Shown here piece by piece: positions 1 through 6,351 of a DNA stretch of 7,978 nt. Origin of the DNA: Calditrichota bacterium (GTDB lineage Bacteria > Calditrichota > Calditrichia > RBG-13-44-9 > J075); assembly GCA_024275555.1 (NCBI GenBank), contig JAJRYW010000689.1:1-7978 (forward strand), read 5' to 3'. The translations under genes were made by a program, and so were the position numbers. Below the pieces are notes generated by a model. That model worked only from the letters and a program-made list of their open reading frames with translations, was not told the DNA's origin and did not search any database. The number at the start of each line of letters is the position of its first letter. Position 1 is the first letter of the stretch.

Positions 1-190
1 GTGCCAGATGCAAAAGCTCGCCGGCTCGAAGCAGACGTTTAGAGGGAACACAGCCCACATTGACACAGGTTCCGCCCAAGGGCAGCCCGGCATTGATCAT
101 GACGGTTTTGGCTTTCAGTTCATTGGCGCGGATCGCGGTGGCAAAGGAACCGGCCCCGCCGCCGATGATGATCAGATCAAAATGGTGCAT
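1..190 (-). CDS. merA: Mercuric reductase-like flavoprotein, N-terminal part (3' end beyond window)
   Basis: Only the first 63 codons are in the window; the gene continues past position 1. The protein opens directly with an FAD-binding Rossmann motif (IIIGGGAGSFA, about residues 7-17), followed by the redox-active disulfide motif GGTCVNVGCVPSK (residues 39-51, Cys42 and Cys47). GTCVNVGCVPSK is the hallmark of MerA within the pyridine nucleotide-disulfide oxidoreductase family. MerA reduces Hg(II) to volatile Hg(0) with NADPH in the cytoplasm. The N-terminal HMA domain (NmerA) of many MerAs is absent: the FAD motif starts at residue 7. The ATG at 188-190 is preceded by GAAGGAAG, which supports this start. 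The nearby Hg-type merR strengthens the call. A dihydrolipoamide dehydrogenase or another disulfide reductase is possible, because the MerA-diagnostic C-terminal Cys pair is outside the window. Confidence 0.85.
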   Translation of the reverse strand, partial: MHHFDLIIIGGGAGSFATAIRANELKAKTVMINAGLPLGGTCVNVGCVPSKRLLRAGELLHLA

Positions 191-343
191 TTCTTCCTTC
201 TTTTTTAATGCTTGTAAAATTGATGTGGCCACAAAAGGCACAGAAAGCACAAAAATAAAATTCGATTATTTTCTCTCCGCTATTTATACGATTCTCCGAT
301 TAGAAAGTAACCGACAAAGATCGATAACAAAATCATCCGTTAC
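191..343. other. Intergenic region between phosphatase stop and merA start
   Basis: This AT-rich, 153-bp gap follows the phosphatase gene and precedes merA, both on the minus strand. It holds the merA ribosome-binding site (GAAGGAAG reading leftward from about 200) and a three-copy 9-bp repeat. A TATAAA read on the minus strand (in the stretch around 280-290) could be a -10 element, but no convincing -35 pairs with it. I found no dyad of the GTAC type seen at the start of the transport operon. If merA is mercury-regulated, it is either by read-through from upstream or by a site I do not recognise. Confidence 0.4.
230..256. repeat. Three tandem 9-bp A-rich units
   Basis: Three consecutive 9-bp units, CACAAAAGG, CACAGAAAG and CACAAAAAT, lie between the phosphatase gene and merA. 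The units share a CACA(A/G)AAA core. They are directly visible in the sequence; any function is unknown. Confidence 0.6.
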
Positions 344-1978
344 TTATTCTTTTGGTTGCATTCTGCGGATAGCCAACAGAGTAATATCATCGTGTTGCGC
401 GGCTTTGCCGGTATGATCCTCGACAGCTCTCACGATCCTGTCTATCAAGGCAGCGGCTGAAGTTGGGCGCCTTTTTAATAGTGAAAGCAACTTTTCAACA
501 GTGAAAAAGGTGCCCGCCGAATTACCGGCTTCCGTTACACCGTCCGTGTACCCCAAAAGAATATCGCCTGGCTCAAGATGGGTTTGTTCTATTCCGAATC
601 GTACTTGCGGGTCAATGCCGATTGCCGGACCCGTCGGCCTAAGCTGTGCTTTAACCCCGCCGGAAGGCTTGACAATGAGTAGAGGAACATGACCGGCATT
701 GATGTAGCTTAATGAGCCGGTGGCCGGGTTCAGGAAGCCAAAAAAGAGGGTTGCGAACATAGATAAATCACCGTGATTTACGGCAACATAATCGTTGGTA
801 AGTTCAACAGCCTTTAAAGCGTTTGGAGGGATTATTAAATTTTTCGGCTGACCTTCTGAAGCTGGTATGATCCGGCCACATGTGTCCTCGCTGCCCTGGA
901 TGGTTAATCCTTCCAAATCCGCATAGCCTGAAAATATCCGAATCAAACTGCGGAAAAGGGCCATAAAAAGGGCCGCCCCCACGCCTTTATCACAAACGTC
1001 GGCAACCACGAAACCTACACAACCACACGGAAGTTCAAAGGTATCATAAAAATCACCGGATAGTTGACGGGCTGCTTTAAAATAAGCTGCTATTTCCCAG
1101 TTTGGGATCTTCAGCAACGGATCGGGCAAAAAATTTCTTTGAATCTGGCGGCCTTTTTCCAGCTCGCTGTTGAGGATTTTAGAGTAGGCTTCAAGTTGTT
1201 GATAGCTTTTTTGCAACGCAGCTTCCGCTTTTTTACGATGACGGCTAGCTTCGCTAATTTGCCGGTACATTTGATTGAAGGCTGTTATCACTTCGCCCAA
1301 TTCATCCCGCCGCTTTACAGAGGTCGAGTAAAATTGTGGTGTTTGCCGATCATTGCTGATGGCATCTCCGGCATTGATCAAGTCATTTCTCAGCCTGAGA
1401 ATGGGAGTTACCACAATCGGGTTCAACGCTATCCAGGCCCCGGCTGTAACAAAAATAGAAATGATGACAATCAAGCCGGCTATTCGCCAAAAAAAAGCAT
1501 ATAATTCCTGCTTCACACCGGATGAATCCAGCCGGGCAACAAAGGTATATTCCCCCTGCTTTCTTGCTACTGTGAGAGCAATATCATAACGGGATTTATT
1601 ACGTCTCAATAGATGTGCCTTTTTATTTTTCCTGATGTCGGCAAATGTTAACTCGGGTTTTTCTCCAAAAGTTCCAACCTCTTTCCCGTCAGGTCGGTAT
1701 AACACTCCCCCATTGATTCTATGATGTTTCTGTAATTTCTTTATCTGGCTGAGAAGTTTTTGGTCAGTTATCCGCGGGTCTGCAAGTTGTATAATTACCG
1801 ATATGCCTGTTGCAGAGACCTCTTTTAGCTGGGCTAAAAGCTCATTTTCGCGCTTTTTTAAAGATGGTATTAAAATGATGGTTTCAATCACAATAACGCT
1901 GATAAAAACCCATAACACGATGCGTCTCGATAAAGATGATGTGAGTAATTTGAGCAACTTCCTGTTGTTATTTGACAT
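344..1978 (-). CDS. Membrane-bound HAMP / SpoIIE-type (PP2C-like) serine phosphatase
   Basis: A 544-residue regulator of the RsbU/SpoIIE class, which dephosphorylates anti-sigma-factor antagonists or similar partners. Order of parts: transmembrane helix at about 20-38, an extracytoplasmic sensor segment of about 125 residues, a second helix at about 164-186, a HAMP linker (about 186-240), a coiled coil (about 240-278) and the phosphatase domain (about 290-540). Metal-binding acidic motifs are visible: GDFYD (308-312), ADVCDKG (326-332), YTDG (477-480) and HDD (529-531). Domain order and length are normal for the class. The ATG at 1976-1978 has GGAGAG 7 bases upstream. The gene lies between merR and merA on the same strand. 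No STAS protein or anti-sigma kinase partner is intact nearby; a broken zinc-finger anti-sigma gene starts 30 bp away on the opposite strand. Family is certain; signal and partner are unknown. Confidence 0.92.
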   Translation of the reverse strand: MSNNNRKLLKLLTSSLSRRIVLWVFISVIVIETIILIPSLKKRENELLAQLKEVSATGISVIIQLADPRITDQKLLSQIKKLQKHHRINGGVLYRPDGKEVGTFGEKPELTFADIRKNKKAHLLRRNKSRYDIALTVARKQGEYTFVARLDSSGVKQELYAFFWRIAGLIVIISIFVTAGAWIALNPIVVTPILRLRNDLINAGDAISNDRQTPQFYSTSVKRRDELGEVITAFNQMYRQISEASRHRKKAEAALQKSYQQLEAYSKILNSELEKGRQIQRNFLPDPLLKIPNWEIAAYFKAARQLSGDFYDTFELPCGCVGFVVADVCDKGVGAALFMALFRSLIRIFSGYADLEGLTIQGSEDTCGRIIPASEGQPKNLIIPPNALKAVELTNDYVAVNHGDLSMFATLFFGFLNPATGSLSYINAGHVPLLIVKPSGGVKAQLRPTGPAIGIDPQVRFGIEQTHLEPGDILLGYTDGVTEAGNSAGTFFTVEKLLSLLKRRPTSAAALIDRIVRAVEDHTGKAAQHDDITLLAIRRMQPKE

Positions 1979-2007
1979 TTTTTAACTCTCCGAACCCAAA
2001 ATATTGA

Positions 2008-2283
2008 ATGCTAAGGATGCTCCTTCATATGGCAGAATGCAGTCTGTGCCGTGAAGAGGTGGCGGAGTTGGAAAAGTCCTGGAAGCTCCTGGAGCAATGG
2101 GAGCGTGAAGCGTCCCCTGCAAGGATAAAGTCCCGGCTGATGGCGGCTGCTCAACATGAACTGTCCGGTGCCCGTATATCATGGTGGGCGGCTCTGAGAA
2201 AATCCTTTAATTTCCAGGCCGTTGGTAACTATGGCTCAATCAGGCCTGATCATTTAATTCTTCCAGTATCGGGCACTTGTTGA
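2008..2283 (+). pseudogene. Relic of a zf-HC2 zinc-finger anti-sigma factor, truncated at both ends
   Basis: The open frame of 91 codons starts immediately after an in-frame TGA (2005-2007). It opens inside what looks like a zf-HC2 (ZAS) anti-sigma zinc finger: His7 then C11-S-L-C14, matching the HxxxCxxC half of that motif. The usual 25-30 preceding residues are missing. The helical stretch that follows (ELEKSWKLLEQWE, then a SPARIKSRLMAAA segment) is typical of these proteins, and similarity seems to fade after FNFQAVG (about 2226). From there the frame runs into the antisense of merR, overlapping it by 44 bp. No transmembrane segment or sigma-binding C-terminus remains. I see no clear ribosome-binding site. 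It is most likely a decayed fragment left by a rearrangement, though a short expressed protein cannot be excluded. Confidence 0.6.
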
Positions 2284-2644
2284 CAGGCCCGGCTCCGGTA
2301 CACCGCTGCGAAAGCCTTATAAGTGCCGATCGCATCTCTTCCAGATCAGCAATTCGTCTTTCAACATCCATAATTTTGGCCTGAACACGACCCTTAACCT
2401 CTTTACAACTAGTTCCGGGCTCCACTCTCAGAGACAGCAATTCCAATATTTCTTTGAGCGTGAACCCGAGGGCCTGGGCGCGCTTGATAAATTGGGTGCG
2501 CTGCAGATCATCTGCCGAATACTGCCGGTATCCGCTCTTGCTGCGGGGCGGCTCGGGGATCAATCCCCGCCGCTCGTAATAGCGGATTGTTTCGAGATTG
2601 ACATTGGCCTTTTTGGCCAATTGGCCGATGGTTAGTTTTTCCAA
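2240..2644 (-). CDS. merR: MerR, Hg(II)-responsive transcriptional regulator
   Basis: A 134-residue MerR-family regulator. The winged helix-turn-helix occupies about residues 4-70 (TIGQLAKKANVNLETIRYYE, then RSKSGYRQY), followed by the long dimerisation helix. Cys80, Cys115 and Cys124 are spaced 35 and 9 residues apart, the same spacing as the three Hg(II)-binding cysteines of Tn501 MerR (82, 117, 126). This favours mercury over Cu, Zn or Cd sensing. In the family, the dimer bends a promoter with an over-long spacer and activates it when Hg(II) binds. It is the last gene of the transport operon, 57 bp after the preceding stop, so it probably controls its own production through the dyad at 6634-6651. 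It starts with TTG (2642-2644), supported by a strong AAAGGAG. Confidence 0.93.
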   Translation of the reverse strand: MEKLTIGQLAKKANVNLETIRYYERRGLIPEPPRSKSGYRQYSADDLQRTQFIKRAQALGFTLKEILELLSLRVEPGTSCKEVKGRVQAKIMDVERRIADLEEMRSALIRLSQRCTGAGPVNKCPILEELNDQA

Positions 2645-2650
2645 TTTTTT

Positions 2651-2657
2651 CTCCTTT
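2651..2657 (-). promoter_or_regulatory. Ribosome-binding site fixing the TTG start of merR
   Basis: AAAGGAG on the minus strand lies 6 bases before the TTG start codon of merR. No ATG in the right frame fits a family N-terminus as well, so this site decides the non-ATG start. Confidence 0.75.
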
Positions 2658-2701
2658 GCGCCAAGCCTCAGAAATGAATCGGGTCTGAAACGGAAAAGGA
2701 T

Positions 2702-3055
2702 TTAGGGCAACTCTTTTGGAGGTGTGAATGTTTTGTCCCGATAATAAATCCACATCATGAACAAAAGGATCATCAGATGAATGACGGTTTTGTACCCGAA
2801 CTGGATGATGATGCCTTCAATGAAATGGAAGATAGAAAAAAGGATGATGATAAAATATACCTGATTATCCGACTTAAGCAAGGCCCGGATAATATAAATA
2901 CAAATTGCAATGGATACGACAACGTTGAAAAACCGATAGGAGATAAACCCGAAATCGAAAATTCCCAGCAGCCTGTACACCACCACGCCGGCGGCACACA
3001 GCGCAAACAGGGATTCCAGAATAATCAGGCACCATATTTCCCACCTTTTCACCAT
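2702..3055 (-). CDS. Four-helix integral membrane protein of unknown family
   Basis: A 117-residue, strongly hydrophobic protein that I do not recognise. About four transmembrane helices are apparent (residues 6-30, 37-60, 66-87 and 89-105), ending in a short hydrophilic tail (RDKTFTPPKELP). Cys9 and Cys20 lie in the first helix and Cys52 in the second. They could bind a thiophilic metal as the helix-1 cysteines of MerT do, but they are not a vicinal pair and the sequence does not otherwise look like MerT. The ATG (3053-3055) has AAGGA upstream and overlaps the stop of the preceding small ORF (ATGGTGA arrangement), indicating translational coupling. Position between the metal ATPase and merR suggests an accessory role in the same metal response. 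Function is unknown. Confidence 0.8.
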   Translation of the reverse strand: MVKRWEIWCLIILESLFALCAAGVVVYRLLGIFDFGFISYRFFNVVVSIAICIYIIRALLKSDNQVYFIIILFSIFHFIEGIIIQFGYKTVIHLMILLFMMWIYYRDKTFTPPKELP

Positions 3056-3171
3056 CTTAATATTTCCTTCTTTTTCTGTTTTTGCATCAATCCCGCAGCC
3101 GTAAGAATGATGGTTTTCCCGAAAATTACATCACGCCACCATTTAGAGCGTTTGTCAAAATAGCGTTCCAA
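3049..3171 (-). CDS. Small single-helix membrane protein (40 codons), unknown function
   Basis: A short frame fills most of the gap between the ATPase stop (3201) and the 117-residue membrane protein (3055). The frame opens after a TAA at 3193-3195. A TTG at 3169-3171 gives 40 residues, and a CTG at 3184-3186 would give 45. The product has a charged, aromatic N-terminal part (ERYFDKRSKWWRD), one hydrophobic stretch (VIFGKTIILTAAGLM) and a lysine-rich tail (QKQKKKEILRW). This is the layout of a small inner-membrane protein with positive cytosolic flanks. Its TGA (3049-3051) overlaps the ATG of the next gene, as expected in a tightly packed operon. The start is uncertain and no strong ribosome-binding site is visible; translation may depend on coupling to the ATPase. 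I do not recognise a family. Confidence 0.5.
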   Translation of the reverse strand: MERYFDKRSKWWRDVIFGKTIILTAAGLMQKQKKKEILRW

Positions 3172-3200
3172 TGGAGGCTTTGCCAGACTTCTTTAGGTTA

Positions 3201-5678
3201 TCAATAGCGTCTATTGCTGACCCAAGCTCTCTGATGTGACTCCACCTGGATCGGCTGCCCAACGCTTAAAATGGCGTCAAAAAACAGCGACGGCTTACCC
3301 CACAGCGAGTTAAAAAAGATGGCTGTGACGCTAACGGCCATGGCGACCATGGCCCAGACCGGATAGATGAGACCGGTGGCCGCCAGGGGAATGCCGATGC
3401 CGTTGAACATGAACGCCAGCAAGATGTTTTGCAGCATTTTGCGGTAACTGCGGTGACTGATTTCCCGGGCTGTCAGGGTCAACCCCATGCGGTCTCCCAG
3501 GATAATGATGTCCGCCGACTCAATGGCGATGTCGGTGCCGCTGCCCATGGCCACACCAATATCCGCCTGCATCAAGGCCGGAGCATCGTTGATGCCGTCG
3601 CCGACCATCACCACCTTGCCGCTTTTTTGCAGTTTGCGGATGATGTCGGCTTTGTCGCCGGGTTTGACGCCCGCGTACACCTCATCGATGCCGACCTCAC
3701 GAGCAATGCGCCGTGCGGCACGCTCATTATCGCCGGTGAGTAGGATGGTCTTAAGACCGGCTTTGCCCATGGCGATAACGGTCTCCGTCGCATCGACCCG
3801 TAGCCTGTCACCGAGGGCCAGGATTCCCAGGAGCTGTTTATTTTTTGCCACTGCAATCACGGTTCGCCCGGCTTCCTCCAGTTCATTAATGCGTGCAGCG
3901 AAATCTTCCAAACCGATTCCCTGTTCTGCCAGAAAACCGGGACTTCCCACCACAACATTTGACTCCGCCAGCCGGGCAATGACGCCCTTGCCGGGAACAG
4001 CCTCAAATTCCGCCACCTCCGGCAGATCGACTCCACGATCGAAGGCGGCACTCACGATGGCCTGGGCCAGGGGATGTTCGGAGGAAGTTTCCGCAGCGCC
4101 GGCCACAGCCAGAAGTTCTTCTTCGGTTGACCCGCTGGTTTCGATTTCTCTGACCAGTGGACGCCCTTCGGTCAGCGTACCGGTTTTGTCAAAAACAATG
4201 TGAGTGGCCAGGCGATATCCCTGAAAGGCTTCTCCGGTGCGCATGAGGATCCCTTTCTCAGCTGCCTCGCCGGCTCCGCGCACGATGGAAAGCGGCGCGG
4301 AGATTCCCAAAGCACATGGATATCCCATGACCAGGACGCTTAAGCCCGCAAAAGCCGCTCGCTGTAAATCCACCTGGCCGCCGAAAAAATAAGACCCGGC
4401 GAGCCAGCTTAAAAATGACAGGATTGCCAGAGAAAGAACCGTGGGTGTGTAAATGCGCAGGATGCGGTCAACCAGGTGCAGAAGGCCGGGTTTCAGCGCA
4501 CGGGCATCTTCCACCTGGCGGATGATCTGGTGTAAAAAGCTTTCCTCTCCCACCGTGGTTACCTTGATCAGCAGGGTACCGGTGCCGTTGATCGACCCGC
4601 CGACGACCCTGTCTTTTTCGGTCTTTTCCACCGGCATGGGTTCGCCGGTCACCAACGACTGGTCTACCGCCGAATAACCCCTGATGACTTCACCATCCAC
4701 CGGAATTCGCTCCCCAGGCCGGATGCGAACCCGATCACCGACGACCACCTCGCCGATCGGAATTTCCACTTCGGTATCTCCCCGAACCACCCGGGCGGTT
4801 TCCGGTTGAAGATCCAGCAACCGCTTGACCGCTTGGGAACTGCGGGTTTTGACGATCAGCGAGAGCCATTCCGAAAAGATGTGGTAGGTAACCACCATGA
4901 CCGCGACGGCAAAAAAGGGTGTGGTGGGAAAATCCGCCGGCTGGAAGATTATGCCGATCAGGCCGCCGGCCAAACCGGCAAAGGCCCCGACTTCCAGCAG
5001 GACATGCTGGTTGAGAATTTTGCGCCGCAGGGCCTGAATGGCCATATAAAGGATGTGCCTGCCCACACCGAATACGAGGGTGACTGCCAGCCCTCCGACG
5101 ATAAACGGCGCTATTTCCGGAAAAAATTCCTGCCGCTGCAAAAGCAGCATGACAACTGCGCCCGCACACAGACCGGCGGCGCTTCCAATTGCCACCCACA
5201 GGCCGTGAGACCGTCTTAAAACCAGATAAAGCAGGGCCACCATGCTGGCCAATACGGATGCGGGCAATACAATCGACCATCCGCCGGATGGATCGGCATT
5301 GAGCGCAATGGCAATTGAGCTGAATGCAATAGCCGTCAAAAAGCGCTTTCCCTCGCGAACCAGGTCACGTTCTTCTTCTTCATAGGGGCGTACTTTGCCC
5401 GGATCCGAGATGGTGTACCCGATATCGCGCAGGGTCTGCAGCAGTTCCTGCGGACGCACAACCGTCGGGTCGTATTCCACAAGGGCCTGTTCGTGGGTTA
5501 AACTGACGGCAACGCTGTCGACACCCGGGTGTCTGCCCAGGGCTTTTTCAATAGTGCCGGTGCACAGGGAACAGTGCAGCCCGCCGATTCTGGCCCGTAT
5601 CCTTTTCCGATCGGGCCGGGTTGATGGTTCTTCGCTCCACAGAGGCAGAGCGGATTCTATCGTAGTTGCGGTATTCAT
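3201..5678 (-). CDS. P1B-type heavy-metal ATPase with YPC transmembrane metal motif
   Basis: An 825-residue inner-membrane pump using ATP to move a soft metal ion. Parts in order: HMA domain (about 28-90) with GLHCSLC (Cys36, Cys39), membrane helices at about 112-275, actuator domain with TGE (344-346), transmembrane YPC (453-455), phosphorylation motif DKTGT (Asp497), SEHP (533-536), TGDN (648-651), GDGIND (693-698) and two C-terminal helices. All catalytic motifs are intact. The transmembrane triplet is YPC, where Cu and Zn/Cd pumps usually have CPC. Helix 7 has FN where CopA has YN, and helix 8 keeps M and one S of the CopA MxxSS signature, so relation to the Cu(I) group is closest. Substrate is uncertain: Hg(II) is suggested only by context. 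The ATG at 5678 follows a perfect AGGAGG; an ATG at 5732 lies inside the upstream gene and is rejected. Confidence 0.93.
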   Translation of the reverse strand: MNTATTIESALPLWSEEPSTRPDRKRIRARIGGLHCSLCTGTIEKALGRHPGVDSVAVSLTHEQALVEYDPTVVRPQELLQTLRDIGYTISDPGKVRPYEEEERDLVREGKRFLTAIAFSSIAIALNADPSGGWSIVLPASVLASMVALLYLVLRRSHGLWVAIGSAAGLCAGAVVMLLLQRQEFFPEIAPFIVGGLAVTLVFGVGRHILYMAIQALRRKILNQHVLLEVGAFAGLAGGLIGIIFQPADFPTTPFFAVAVMVVTYHIFSEWLSLIVKTRSSQAVKRLLDLQPETARVVRGDTEVEIPIGEVVVGDRVRIRPGERIPVDGEVIRGYSAVDQSLVTGEPMPVEKTEKDRVVGGSINGTGTLLIKVTTVGEESFLHQIIRQVEDARALKPGLLHLVDRILRIYTPTVLSLAILSFLSWLAGSYFFGGQVDLQRAAFAGLSVLVMGYPCALGISAPLSIVRGAGEAAEKGILMRTGEAFQGYRLATHIVFDKTGTLTEGRPLVREIETSGSTEEELLAVAGAAETSSEHPLAQAIVSAAFDRGVDLPEVAEFEAVPGKGVIARLAESNVVVGSPGFLAEQGIGLEDFAARINELEEAGRTVIAVAKNKQLLGILALGDRLRVDATETVIAMGKAGLKTILLTGDNERAARRIAREVGIDEVYAGVKPGDKADIIRKLQKSGKVVMVGDGINDAPALMQADIGVAMGSGTDIAIESADIIILGDRMGLTLTAREISHRSYRKMLQNILLAFMFNGIGIPLAATGLIYPVWAMVAMAVSVTAIFFNSLWGKPSLFFDAILSVGQPIQVESHQRAWVSNRRY

Positions 5679-5682
5679 AATA

Positions 5683-6351
5683 TTACCTCCTAACCCAGAG
5701 ACCAAATCCGATGGACCACAGTCCGAGGGCAATCAGCACCAGCCCGGCCCAGAAGGGCAGCCGCCCGGATAATCCGGCCAGCCAGTCCAAGGTGCGACGG
5801 GCGGGGGCAAAAAGAACCGCCACTACCAACGGCAGGTAAAGAGCAGCACCGAATATCGCCAGGGAAACAAAACCGCTTGCCGGGGCTGTACCGCCGGCTC
5901 CACCGGCTGCCGCAGTGCCCAGCAGCGCAAAAATTAAAGGGGCCGCACAGGCCGGAATGTTAAAGGCAAACAAAACGCCCAGGCCGGCGGAGCCGGTCAT
6001 CCCGGAAAGCCGTGACAGGCTCGGTCCCAGTGATACCAGCAGCGCCCCGGATTTTCCGCTGAGGTACATGACGCCGAAAGCCACATAGATCAGTCCGAAA
6101 ATGATCCAGAAACCCTGCTGAAGCCCGAAAAACGCTGTGCCGAGCCAGACCGCCAGCAACCCCAGGACACCCATGAACAACGCCCGGACCAGGGTGAATA
6201 CACTTACCTGGAAAAATTTACGACGCGGGTCTTTGCCTTCCAGGTACTTGATAAACAGCAGGCTTGCCCCGATGGAGCAGGGTTCGATGAATCCGAAGAG
6301 ACCCAGACCCAGCGGCAGCCAGACGATGTTGATGACATCGAAGCCGGTCAT
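5683..6351 (-). CDS. CcdA/DsbD-like membrane protein (cytochrome c biogenesis transmembrane family)
   Basis: A 222-residue polytopic membrane protein with about six helices. The first contains GFIEPCSIGAS (Cys25) and the fourth FNIPACAAPL (Cys135). These are the two Pro-flanked cysteines of the CcdA/DsbD transmembrane family, which normally shuttle thiol-disulfide electrons from cytoplasmic thioredoxin to the periplasm. No thioredoxin domain is fused, and no cytochrome c maturation gene is in the window. The gene lies between a cytosolic HMA chaperone and a metal ATPase, its start overlapping the chaperone stop by 4 bases (ATGA) and its stop lying in the ATPase leader. It is therefore plainly part of the metal operon. 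It may keep metal-binding cysteines reduced, or carry the metal itself through the paired membrane cysteines; the second is speculation. Family call is firm, role is not. Confidence 0.88.
   Translation of the reverse strand: MTGFDVINIVWLPLGLGLFGFIEPCSIGASLLFIKYLEGKDPRRKFFQVSVFTLVRALFMGVLGLLAVWLGTAFFGLQQGFWIIFGLIYVAFGVMYLSGKSGALLVSLGPSLSRLSGMTGSAGLGVLFAFNIPACAAPLIFALLGTAAAGGAGGTAPASGFVSLAIFGAALYLPLVVAVLFAPARRTLDWLAGLSGRLPFWAGLVLIALGLWSIGFGLWVRR
5686..5691 (-). promoter_or_regulatory. Shine-Dalgarno AGGAGG deciding the ATPase start
   Basis: A perfect AGGAGG on the minus strand sits 7 bases before the ATG at 5676-5678. The stop codon of the upstream CcdA-like gene (5683-5685) falls between this site and the ATG, so the ATPase is translated from the tail of its neighbour. 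Confidence 0.85.

Noticed and set aside
191..343. Second MerR operator in front of merA
   Set aside because: No GTAC-type dyad and no TTGACN with a 19-bp-spaced -10 could be found on either strand.
1064..1504. 146-residue plus-strand frame opposite the phosphatase
   Set aside because: Antisense shadow of a well-supported gene, without recognisable protein features.
2239..2250. Palindrome ATCAGGCCTGAT at the merR stop as a terminator
   Set aside because: No T tract follows on the minus strand and it lies partly within the coding region; probably incidental.
2777..3163. 128-residue plus-strand frame opposite the four-helix protein
   Set aside because: Low-complexity Asp/Asn/Lys-rich antisense of a hydrophobic gene; the minus-strand genes are coupled and better supported.
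3487..4203. 238-residue plus-strand frame opposite the ATPase
   Set aside because: Ser/Ala/Arg-rich composition typical of the antisense of a conserved gene; no domain or ribosome-binding site.
4735..5280. 181-residue minus-strand frame inside the ATPase
   Set aside because: An out-of-frame shadow of the ATPase membrane region.
5679..5732. Longer ATPase start at 5732
   Set aside because: The extension reads through the end of the upstream gene and has no ribosome-binding site, whereas ATG 5678 follows a perfect AGGAGG.
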